Assembly (NCBI RefSeq): GCF_004027225.2 | Contig: NC_044277.2 | Coordinates: forward strand, 138,069,057 to 138,133,056 | Length of the DNA stretch: 64,000 nt | Direction of reading: 5' to 3' | Origin: Strigops habroptila | Taxonomy: Eukaryota > Chordata > Aves > Psittaciformes > Psittacidae | Part shown: piece by piece, positions 24,173 through 36,000 of the stretch | Layout: each line of letters starts with the position of its first letter | Numbering within the stretch: the stretch's first letter is position 1 | The notes under the pieces: generated by a model | Databases searched by the model: none | Seen by the model: only the letters and a program-made list of their open reading frames with translations | What the model was told of the DNA's origin: nothing | Translations under genes and position numbers: made by a program

Positions 24173-27100
24173 TTTTCTACCACCCTCCCCGAACCTTGTT
24201 CTAATTTTTCTCTGAACCAAAGTGATATTCAAAGAATAAAGTCCATTAGAGGTGTTGTTGGCACAACAAAGAAAAAGAATCAGATTAGGAGGTCTGAAAT
24301 GGGAGATGGATAGGTCTTTCCTTTCTCAGGGGAAAATGGTCATTCTGAATAAGAAGGTATGGTGTTGTCAAGTGACAGAAGAGTCTTCAAAAGGCTTACC
24401 GCACTTTTGCATTTCCCACTCAAGGGTGGAGAAATGTTTTATTACAGCATAGCAGTGTGTCAACTTTGTAAAAGTAAACTTTGTGCAATTTTCCTTGCAA
24501 ATATTTGGATACTAATGAGAATGTTTACAGTCCCTAAACTTTTTACTGTTTTCTTTTTATCTTCCTGTTGTTTTTCCCTTTTCATTGCTGCTGCTTTTTG
24601 AAAGTTATATTTTCCTCTCTTGTTAAGGTGTGAGCTGCAGAGGACTCTTTCCAGTCCACCAACTTAAGGCCTTGTGTGGACTATGAGCAGCAGGGCAGTA
24701 GAAGAGTTTCAGTGTGGGTGCCTGGAGCTGGTCCTGGACCCCTGCTGGAGCTGACTAGTGGGTCTGCTGGGATGGAGCTGGAGTCTTAGAAGGAGAAGAA
24801 GCCATAGGAATGTTCAGACCTGAGAAAAGGGTTGTACAGAGGTGTTCAGATTAGTGATGATGTCGCTATTTGTTTTGGCAATATCAGTATTGTGGGATTT
24901 TTATTTTTATTATTTTTTTTCCTGGAGAATCACTCATCACTTGCATTTAAGGAGTTGAGGTAAACCTGCATAAATCTGAGCTCACTGAAGTTGCTTTGAT
25001 TAAGGTGGATGCAAGCAATGGTAGATTTATGTCCATAATGCATGTGCTGCCCCCTTTGTTACAGTCTTACGCAAAGTGATAATGAAAACACCTTAAGAAT
25101 GGATGTTATTCATACCGATTTGAACACAGCATATGTCCAAATGGGAAGTGAGGTATTGTTCCTAACTTGTGATAAAAAAATACTTGAAATAACTATTTCT
25201 GGGACTTCACTTTTATCTATTGAATTCGTATCTACCCTTGTCATCTGACAGGCTACTAAAACAGAATTCTGCTCAAAATTATAGCAGTGACAGTCATACA
25301 ATGCATTTCATTCCTGCTGAGCCCTGTTACGTAGTTTGTTCAGGGAGATTGGGATCTTCCTTCAGTTGTTCAAGGACAGTCCTTTGGAAAGGATTTGCAG
25401 AATTTGTAATTGTGCCCATAAATGCCCCACTCCTCTCTGCAATATGGTAAAGTTTCCATTGCAACCCTACTATTCTGTGTGGGGGAACCAGCATTTCTAT
25501 CTTATTTTTTTTGCTTGTTCCATCTTTTTCAATCCCCTGTGGTTGCGTTGTGCTTGCAGTGCCACGGACCATGCTTTTCTTCCTCTGCAATGCTGTTATG
25601 TAGAATTGCTTCCGTGCTCTGTCAGCATTTGACCCCTTGCAGCTGGCAGCAAATAGAAGAAATCATATATACAGAGACCCAAACCCTGCCCATAGCAACA
25701 CTTTTGAAAACCTGTGGCATTTTACTATTGGCTTGGAAAGACTTAAGAATTCCTGTGAGATCCGCTCCACTGAAAGTCGCTCTGTAAATGTTAGGGCTGT
25801 TGTTTTTGCCCTAGTACATTTTATTTTAAAGCTGTATACCTGAACTGCAGTCGATGATACTGTTTCATAACATTGAAACAGAGGGACAGATTTAGAGTGT
25901 GAGGTGTGTTGTGCTGTCGATGGAGTTTGCTACTAAAACTGTCTTTGCCAGGTGCTGTAGCAGTGTCTGTGCTGGGAGACAAATGTGCTCTATGGGCTTC
26001 TGGTACCTGGCAGTGTTCAAATCGCTGGTCACAGTGTGGCCATCCTCCTCATGGCCTGATCTCTTCTGGGAAGGAGCCAGCAGAGCTGGACAGCAAAGGT
26101 GCTCAGAGTCCTGGGCCCGTCGTGGTGGACACTGCAGCACAGTGAGTACCAGGCAGCAGAGAACATTGTCCTGCCTGGCCCAAGAAAATTGGGTTTGGGT
26201 CTGGCATGTTCCTGACACCATTCAGTATGGAGCACGCAGGGAGCTGAGGAATGTAAAGGGCAGGAGGCTGCACCCCCTTGGTGTCCAGGCAATGGGTTGG
26301 AGCTCTGAGGTTTGGCCCATGGTGGTGTAGCTCGCTGTCCTGCCATTGATGACTGCAAAACATTAGGGTACTTGGAGATGTATGTTGCTGTATGGAAAGG
26401 CTCATATGACTTTTTTGTTCCATGTTTAATGCAGAACCATAGGAAATATTGTTCAGCCTACAGGCAGATATTGTACTGACTATGGCATCTTTGACTCATA
26501 GCAATCTCTGCGAGTGTAGAGGATACTTCATAAAGCTGGTTCACAAATAACCAGGGAGTCTGAATAGCTGTATAATTCTCTCTCATCACTGCAATAAATG
26601 TTGCAGTGAAAGACCTGAGCAAATTGAAGTTACAGTCAAAAAGCCCTGCCCTGAGGCATTTACTCTTCTTGGTTTCTGTGCATTGTGATCCTACTGAGAC
26701 AAGAAAGCAAATTATGAGAAGAGGAAGTAAAACAGAAGATATGATGAGATGTATTATACATGCCTCTAGTTGTGAGACATTTTTACCTACTTCTATTTTT
26801 TTTTTTTTCAGTAAGAAGTTTTGTGTTGGTTTTTTTTTCCAGACTGAATGGAAATTTTGCCATTGTTTAATGTAGAAAGGGAGACGGAAATATCAAAATT
26901 GCATGTGAATTATTTATGTGTCCAATTTGCTGTTGTGAATGGAGGAGCAAAGATCTTAAAAGCTGTTAATTGCTGCAGATTTCGTTGTACTGACTATGGT
27001 TGTAGCTGCAGGCCACGTAAGCTCCAGAGAGTAACCTAGTGAAGTGTAGTCTAAGAGCACTTCTGGGAGGGAGGAGTGAATGTCCCAAAACACTGATGAG

Positions 27101-27940
27101 CAGTGAGGTTACATCTAGATGTTTTGTCATGCAGCCGGAGGGGAGTGGTGTTTTTCCTTCAAGGCCTGAAGATGAACAGTTTTATTTATGTTTTTTCTCA
27201 TATGTCTAGAGCAAAAGAAAGAATAGAACAAATGTTACAATGCTGTAGTATAGCAACTTCGTATTTTTTATTCTGTGCTTTCTATATTCAAGGGATTTCC
27301 TAGCAAGAATAGAAACATCTGCAGTAACAATTCCTATTTATGTTAATCTTTTGCAATCAGCATGCAGTCTGAAATAATTACATTGAATGCACCCTCTGCT
27401 TCAAACACTCACAACTTGCATTTATTTCAGACTACTTTGCCTCAGGAGCCTAAGAACATAATCCTTCATTCTGCTCTCTTTCATCTCCTTTGCATGAATT
27501 TTTCCTTTTGTGAGCTTCATTAACAATGGTCATGCCATAATAAATTATATAAATCAAGAAGTTTTTAATTAAGTTAGGTAACAAAAAAAAACCAACATAA
27601 TAAATTTTATTAGGTAACATTTTCCTGTAATAAATTTGCACATGAGGTGTGTAGTGAAGTAGCCCAGGGTAAAATCTGTAAACTGAATCTTTTTTTAGCC
27701 TTCATAGTTGCAAAAAGATTTTTCTTTTTTTAAAAAAATACTTTTAAAAATTGTTTCAGACATATTTTGTGCAAAGGATTATGCAGAGTTAGCAGAAGAA
27801 CCGCAGTTACTGACAGACATGACCAAGAGTATGTTTGACCCCATGAAGACACATCTTCCAGTCTTTCTTCTTCTGTTTCTTTTAGTTTCTTGCCCAAGTC
27901 AGGGTAATTTTCTCCAGGGCAGTGACCCTTCAGCTCCATT

Positions 27941-27943
<3 letters not shown>

Positions 27944-27974
<31 letters not shown>
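27944..27974. repeat. Poly(T) tract of 31 bases
   Basis: Uninterrupted run of T, the longest homopolymer in the window. No flanking gene remnant was recognised that would mark it as the tail of a minus-strand retrocopy. Confidence 0.9.
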
Positions 27975-27975
<1 letters not shown>

Positions 27976-30900
27976 TGCTGGGCAGAATTGAGGTACATTT
28001 TTTTGATCAAATTGGCCAATGAATATGGTATAAAAAGAGCACATTCAGAGCCGATCCTCCATGCCGGTGCTGTGTGCATTTTAGCTGGGCTGCTTGCCCA
28101 GGTATGTGGGAAGGAAAAGTAAGATCAGCCTTGGCCCACGTGTGCAGTGCCATGGAGTGACTCCTCAGGCGTCCTCTGCAGCTACCAGCACCTGCCTTTG
28201 CTTTGTCTTTCCTGAACTTGCATCCAGAAATACCAAGATTGCTATGCAATCCCCTGCCTCCTAACCTCTTACATGGCTTGGCCAGGCTGCTTTCACTTGG
28301 CAGTGTTCCCATCAAAGGGATTTGGTCCAACAAGGAGAGCTTTGGTTTTCCTTTATGTCCAGGTTATACAGCTTCATGACAGTGAATGGTGCCCTGATTT
28401 TCGATGGCGAGATGATGAAGGCACTAACAAAAAACAGTGGGAGAGGACACAGAAAGGGAATCTTTAAAATTATCAATGTTGCTTTGTGTTTTTCCCAGAC
28501 ATCCCTACAGAGTCACAGAGAGTGGTGTATGCTGGTATATTACATTCACTGTTTTGCTTTGGTGATGTATGGAGTTGGAATAACGTTTTGTAATTGTCTT
28601 TCACAAGTGCTAAAGGCTCTGTATTGAAGGCTATGAAAAATAATAACCAGTATTTATTATGTCCGTAAAGCATCCTTTCGTTTGGTATTTGAAATTAGGG
28701 CTGATTTAGAGAGGCAAGATTGATGTCAGCAAAATCAATTTATGGTTTGTGTGGGGTTGTGATTTTTTTTGGGTCCTCTCCCATTATTCTATGTACCATA
28801 AAACTCTGAAACCAGGGAGTAAGACTTATGGACATTCTATGAGAAAATATAGCACCAGGTCATTTGATTTGTATGTATGTAGAGTTGGAGCTGCAGGATG
28901 AGAAAAAGATGTATGAGGAGGGACATGAGGGAAAGACAGATGCTGGGTCAGATTATGACGATACTGTCTGTGGTGGCATTGACAGTGCTGTGTCTCTGTC
29001 CCCTCCTAGTCAGCTGTCCCCTCATCTTGGGTCACTGCAGGGGTAGCTCAGTATTATGGGAGAAAAAAAGAAGGGTCTCTTGCATTTTAATACTGGCTCT
29101 ACCAATAATTCTTCTGCTTTCTGCAAGTTATATGTAATATTTAACCAGGCGAGGTCTGTTGTGAAGATGAAATGGAGCTGTGTAACTCCTAACAGTCACC
29201 AGAAAGGTCACAACCCTGTGAGCAGGTGGATCTCTTGCATTTCCCTTACTCACAGACTACAGTTAATTGTCTACAGAAGAATACATTATAAAGCATTACA
29301 GTATATTCAGATATCCTCTCTCTCTGTCCCTGCCTTTTTTACATTGAAAGAGAAGCAACTGTAATTGTAGAGATGGTAGCAGGGCATAAGGTTTATATAG
29401 CAGAAGCACATCTATTTTACAGAAAATGCTCCACTTAAGTTTTAGGATTCTACTTGAAAAATTGCCAGATAACACTCCTAGACTTTTAGAATATCACACA
29501 GAAATCATTGCTGTAATCCTTTGCAAAATTTGAGAACTTGTATGCCTGGTAGCCTGGTGATAAAAAGAGGAGGGACACATAGTTCCAAAGAGCAAAACCA
29601 AGGTGAAAGGAGAGAGTTAATGGGAACACAAGAGTAGGGGGGAATAGTTAATTCACAGAAAAAGAGGGGTAATCAGTCAAGCAAATACAGGAATTAAAAT
29701 ATTAAGTGTTGGTTGAGAAAAGCAGCTGACTAATAGTCACTTGCTAGGGTGAGAACGTGGTACGTTCAAGAAGACACTCAAGTGGACCTTCCCCTGGAGG
29801 TTTGGGAATCTCCCACGTGAAGGACCTTGGGGTGGATAGGAAGGAACTCTCCCTCTTAAAGTGGTACAAATTAGATAGCTGAGGCAGAGAAAATTTTTAA
29901 TTGTATCTGGAAAACAAGATATTAGAAATTAAGGCCTTGATGACAGGAGTGTGTCAAATTAATGCATTATGTATTTTTGGAATTGTACAATGTGTCATAA
30001 GCCAGTTTTGTTCCAGGGGAAATGTGGCATCTTCTCCCTTGTGAGTGAGGTTTCCAAAGGACTGAAAAGCAAGGAAAATGTAAAGCAAAAAGAGAAGTTG
30101 TCAAATGGAGAAGAAAAACATTGACTGTGCTATTTAAACTGTATAAATCAGCAGTGGTGTATCCTACCTCTCAACCCCTTGTGATAGTTCTGTGCTAGAA
30201 CTAATAGGTTGGTAGATCTGTTTTCCATTTTGGTCCTTTCAGGGCAATGGATTTTACCTTGACCTGTAAAGCCAGTCATATCCTTTTACATAGCAGTGAC
30301 TTCCCAGAGAGCAGAAACATAAATCTGCAGTTGCCATGAGGTACATGCTGTGCCTCACAGCAGATCTGTTTTTTAACTCACAAGAATGTGTGCAAGAGGA
30401 TTTTGCTGGGCTGCTGAAAATATTTGAGCTGCAGTTTTACATACTGAATTCTTATTTTTTCGGCTTGCAGAATCTGAATAGTTTAGAAATGAAATGTAGA
30501 GTTAATGTCTGCAATCTGAAATGGTCTTCCTTTTTCAGAAAAAATACTGTTTCCGGCATTCCTGTTGGGGAAGAGGAGCTATCCTTTCCAACATATTCAG
30601 TATAGGTATGAAAATGTTGGAAGAGCTGACAATTAATAATTGTTATTCACTGCTGATGCTGCTTTGCTTCTAGTACAGTGAACATATTTTTGGAGTAGAA
30701 TTAAATCCAAGTCTCTCTAGGGGCTATTGGTATTTTGCTAATGCTAAATTAAAGTGTGCCATGTGCTGTGCACTGGGGGTGGTCAGTAGCGGCTTGACAG
30801 AATTTAATTGTGTGTGTGGCAGGGGTGCTCTGGGTCACTGCGTGGTAGGTGTGACACAGCCACAATCTGGTGGGAAAGCAATCTTTCACAGCCCCTCATG

Positions 30901-31490
30901 TTTTCATGAACAGGCAGGAGACATCTCCAAGCTGCTTCCCATCCTGCCTACAGGTGAGGTGGTCCAGCTCCCGTAGTGGGTATCCTGCACAGCCAGTTTT
31001 TGTTCCTTCTGCTCATCACCTATCGCTTTGCTTTTTCTACTCCCAAACTTAAAACGAGAAGTGTTAATTAGAAGCCATGAAACAGAATTGGAAGCTGAGC
31101 TATCTTAAAAAATCAGTAAGTGAAGAAGCAGGTCTAGATTAGAGAAGAAGGGAAGTAGGCTTTATAGCCTCCAAAATTATCTTTCTATTAAGCTGTCGAA
31201 GCGTAGGTTTCGAGGTATCGATATAAAAATTTAGTAGTATTCCCTATTTGGGACATGCTGCTATATGTTGGAAGTCCTTAAATGGCATGTTGTCCTGTAC
31301 ATTTTGAGAATTTGTCCTCTTAATATATCTTTGGTATTATTTTTCTTGATGAGGTCTTTGCTTTTCTCAGCTGAAGGCATTCAGTGTGTTCACCCTGTCC
31401 AGACTGGTGCAGTCAGTGCACAGTGTGTTGCAGCATGTCTGAGCTAAAATGAAGTGTTAGTAGGAAGACACCACTGAAATTAAACCTGTG

Positions 31491-33040
31491 AATCATAGAA
31501 TCATAAAATCACCTAGGTTGGAAAAGACCTTTAAGATCATCAAGTCCAACCATGACCCCAGGACTACCAAGACCACCACTAAACCATGTGTCTGAGGGCT
31601 GCATCTACATGGTTTTTGAATGCTTTCAGGGGTGGTGATTCCACCACTTCCCTGGGCAGCCCGTTCCAATGCCTGATCAGCCTCTTGGTGAAGAAATTTT
31701 CCCTAATATCCAATCTAAACCTCCCCTGGTGCAGCTTGAGGCCATTACCTTTTGTCCTATCACTTGTTACTTGGGAGAAGAGACAACCCCACCTTACTAG
31801 AACCTCCTTTCACGTAGAACGTGATAAGGTAGAGAGTGATGAGGTCACCTCTGAGTCTTCTCTTCTCCAGGCTAAACACCCCCAGGTCTCTCAGCTGTTC
31901 CTCATCAGACTTGTGCTCCAGACCCTTCACCAGCTCCATTGCCCTTCTCTACACCCGCTCCAGCACCTCAATGTCTCTCATGCAGTGAGGGGCCCAGAAC
32001 TGAACACAGGATTCGAGGTGCGGCCTCACCAGTACCAAGTACAGGGGATGATCACTGCCCTGGCCCTGCTGCCACACTATTGCTGATACAGGCCAGGATG
32101 TCATTGGCCTTCTTGGCTGCCTGGGCACAAGTTGCTCATGTTCAACTCCATCAATCAGCACCCCCAGGTCCTTTTCCACTGAGCAGCTTTCCAGCCACTC
32201 TTCCCCAAGCCTGGAGCATTGCATGGGGTTGTCATGGCCCAGATGCGGGGTCCGGCACTTTGCCCTGTTGAACCTCACACCATTGGCCACAACCCATCAA
32301 TCCAGCCTGTCCAGATCCCTCTGCAGAGCCTTCCTATCCTCCAGCAGATCAACACTCCCACCCGACTTGGTGTCATCTGCAAACTTACTGAGGGTGCACT
32401 TGATCCCCTCATCCAGATCATCAATGAAGATGTTAAACAACACTGGCCCTAACATCGAGCCCTGAGGGACACCACTAATGACTGGTTGCTGACTGGATGT
32501 GACACCATTCACCACCACTCTTTGGGCTCTGCCATCCAGCCGGTTTCCAACCCAGCAAAGAATACAGCTATCCAGGCCAGTTTCTCCAGGAGAATGCTGT
32601 GGGAGATGGTGTCAAATACTTTACTAAAGTCCAGATAGACAATGTCCACAGCCTTTCCCTCATCAACCAGGTGGGTCACCTTGTTGTGGAAGGAGATCAG
32701 GCTGGTCAAGCAGGACCTGCCCTTCGTGAACCTATGCTGGCTGGGCCCGATACCTCTGTTTTCCCACATGTGCTTTATGATCTCCCTTAGGATCATCTGC
32801 TCCATGACCTTCCCTGGCACTGAGGTCAGGCTGAGAGGCCTGTAGTTTCTGGGGTCCTCCTTCCTGCCCTTTTTCTAGAGGGGCTTCATATTGGCCAACC
32901 TCCAATCCTCTGGGACCTGCCCACTAGACCAGGACTGCTGAAAAATGATGGAGTGCCTTGGCGAGCTCCTCTGCCAGCTCCTGCAGCACTCTTGAGTGGA
33001 ACCCATCTGGCCACAGACTTGTGTATGTCTAAGTCTTGCA
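31491..33040 (-). mobile_element. CR1 LINE, 5'-truncated, with decayed reverse transcriptase
   Basis: The left edge at 31491 (AATCATAGAATCATAAAATC) is the reverse complement of the CR1 3' tail, so the element lies on the minus strand and its 5' end is to the right. Reading leftward, the RT pieces are: KVMEQMILREIIKHMWENRG...[15 protein letters not shown] (32509-32820); [20 protein letters not shown] and FADDTK (32297-32518, catalytic FADD intact at 32366-32383); and EKDLGVLIDG...RPHLESCVQFW (31949-32290). The three pieces are in different frames, so the ORF is broken. Similarity thins beyond about 33040 and may reach 33130. This is the longest CR1 copy here. The endonuclease domain and ORF1 are absent. 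Confidence 0.93.
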
Positions 33041-36000
33041 TCTGAGCCAGCAGCGTTGCTGGCTGGGGAAGTTTCTTGAAGAGCTGAGCTGGAGGCCCTA
33101 TTTCTTCTTCCTGCTCTCTTTTCTATCTTGCACTGAGGGCTAAGCCAGCTCAGGCAACCACACACTGGTGTGGATAGGGTTCTCACGAGAGGTAACCATG
33201 ATCTTTGTAGCGTGCAGTAACTACAAGGATAATTTATTGGATGCAGCTTGGTGATGTATAGGTGAAGGTTTGGGGAAAACTACCCCTGACGTATACTGCA
33301 CCCACAGCAGTCCTCAGTGAACGGTGGTGCTGCCTTGGGGCAGGGAATGAGTAGGAGCTGTGGTTGCAACTCAGTGCAGGTGCTGCATCTGGTTAGGTGG
33401 TGGCAGGGCAGAAGAGTTTGGGAGGAGGGCGAAACATCTGAAAATACATGGGGCTAGGATGGTGTTTGGGAGTCACTATGGGGAATGGTGGCGTTTTGTT
33501 AATTTGTTTAGTAATTTGTGATGGCAGTAGCTGAATATTTTAACAGCTTAAATCTAAGCAACTGGCATTTCATGCTTTGGTGAAGAGAGAGTGGGTGAGC
33601 GAAATAGTAGGGGTAAATTGTGAATAGGAGTGAAACCAATATGTGCAGCTTTCTCTGAACCTGCCTATCTCTTTCTTTGTGTAACACTGAGCAGCTGGGG
33701 CTGTGCTATCTCAGTTTATCATCACTAATCAGGCTGTAGATCTCTGGGTATATGTTTTGCTTTCAGTTGCTTTGGTAGAAATCTAAACTTATTACCTAAA
33801 TTATTTGCATTTAGACCAGCAAAACTGCAAACAGAATTTGAGCCTTTTTTGTCAGTGTGGTTGGCGGGAAGAGACTGCTAGCTTTGTTTAGTCAAAGAGG
33901 AAACTGCTTGAATACAAAATGAGGGAGCATTGGCACTATTGTGGAGTTTATTCCTTCTGTGAGGAAAATTATACTAATCGTAGTAGGAGTAAAACTAATA
34001 GAGTTCACTATAAATTAATTAAAATTACTTTGTTTATTTAAAGACATTTTCCTAGTCCATAGTATTTATGCCAAACCTGTAAGAACATAGGACACAAGAC
34101 TTGACCAAATTAGTTAAAGGTGTATGCTGCTGTGATTGAATTCCTTCAGCTGTTTCAAGCATTTTTCGGGAAGATTTTTTTCCCCCCGTTGAATTCCACA
34201 GAGTTTTTCTCTTAAGTGGCCCACTGCATTCCCTATATGCTTTCTAATGCTAGGCTAGGTAGGTATGTTTATGAGTTGCCATGCTAGACTGCTTTCTCCA
34301 GAGGTGTAATTTTGAGGCTGGTGTTTCATTCATTACTGTGCTTACCTTGGTCTGAATCTATGATTCCATCTGTTGTTCAGATTACAGACTGATGACTCAT
34401 TCCTTCGCTTCACCGGATAGCTGCATGGGATCTATTCCCATACTTAGATGAGCTTTGGGAGCGAGCTAACGAGAAATGTTTACAGCGTTCGGGGTAAATC
34501 ACAATTCCACAGACACATCTAGTTTATGAAAAAAAAGAGAAACCACAAACAAACAAAAAAGGGTTGCTGTAACTAAGCCAATTTTTAAAGAATAATTTCT
34601 CTCTTTTATTATGCCTCTGTTGGGCCTCACAGTATATGCAAAAGATGTAAGAAGGTGCTCTCTGCCCCTTTCTAGCACTCATGAGTGAAGTCAGGGTGCT
34701 CAGAAGCAGGGTGGTGCTTCCACTCAGGAACAGGGTGTAGCAAAACCACCACCACCAGAGATACCTATCTTGCATCCTGCAGAAATCCATGTAAAGAAAG
34801 AACTCGTAGTGGGCTGTCCACTGTATTTACAGGAGGCTTTTCTGTAGAAGAGCAGCTTCCTGAATACCATGTCCCTACATGACTTAGCAGCATCCAGTAG
34901 GTGTGAATGCTTGTCTCTACAGAGCAGGATATGCAGAAGATGAAAAGATGGGTGGTGGAGGGAGACATGGTGACTAACTCTTTATTCCTGGAAGTGTGCC
35001 CTCAGCATGGGGGACAGCATGAAGTATGCCCCAGATAGGCTCCTCGCACTGCGTCATTGCTGGGGATTAAGCCATTTTCCCTGTGGCTCCTCTTTTTGGC
35101 AGAAAGCTGTGCAGGAAGGGGTAGTGTGCCTCCAGATTTAAACATATGCAGAAATCAGCGCTTGCCTAATAGGTTAATTCTTTATTATCCACTGGTTTCT
35201 TCTGTGACATGTTCTGTGACATGCGTTTCAGATACTGCACATGCTGATTTTTTTCTCCTCATGCCATGTGGTTTTAACACATGGTGAAGGAAGGACATTC
35301 AGACTTGAATTATTTCATCTCCCAGAATCTGTCAGGTTTCCAGTGTCACTTTCTTTTTCTTCTTGGTATCTCTTCTGGTATTTTTATTTAGTTTGTTAAA
35401 AATAGGGCATTGAATTTAGATTGTTACCTTAAAACTGATTACTCCTGTTCATTACTAAAAGGTATATTAGTGAACTGCAATTGAAAGAATTATCAGGGCA
35501 TAATTTTGCCCTTTTCTGTGGGGGGAGGGTAGGGAATCTGCTTATATTAGTCTTTCTGCTTTGGTAGGTCTGTGAAGACCACAAGGTTTAATTTCTCTAG
35601 GTAATTCTAACTTGTACAGTTTTCAAGTTTTTATCTGCTGGCTTTGAATGGTAAGGGGGAATTTGTACTAAAGACTTGTAATGGAATTTGAAGAGTACCT
35701 TTATGCTCAGGGTAAATAGATAATCTCTTTCCTTATTTAGGTAAAGGTCTCAGCCAGTGCTCTTGCTGATGGAGTCCCTTCGAACTAACCTGGATTATTG
35801 TAATGTGCAGAGTGCAACAACCAAGTGATACCAGGCAGTATTTTTGTTATCTGCTTTTAAGTGATGCCTTCATGGTAGTTAAAACGGCATAAAGAGTTTA
35901 CCCTGGGCATGCTCAACCTGTCTTCCAAATGCTGTGTTCATACCCCTTCTCTGTTAGCCACTTGGGACTTGTCTTTACCTAGTAAACATTTCTTGTGGCC

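Larger units (their letters stand above)
21211..31490 (+). other. LRRC3B: LRRC3B intron 1, middle part: no gene seen
   Basis: About 10 kb of intronic DNA without a supportable exon. It includes a simple GTTT/TTGG-rich tract at about 24115-24170, a T31 tract at 27944-27974, and a somewhat GC-richer patch at 25900-26330 where overlapping ORFs occur on both strands without recognisable domains. Confidence 0.6.

Noticed and set aside
25899..26330. 143-codon ORF in a GC-richer intronic patch
   Set aside because: Overlapping ORFs on both strands, no domain, and composition alone explains the openness.
27708..28022. Possible retrocopy suggested by the T31 tract on the minus strand
   Set aside because: No gene remnant or target duplication recognised next to the tract; a simple homopolymer is enough to explain it.
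31586..32086. 166-codon ORF on the plus strand
   Set aside because: Antisense shadow of the minus-strand CR1 3' region.
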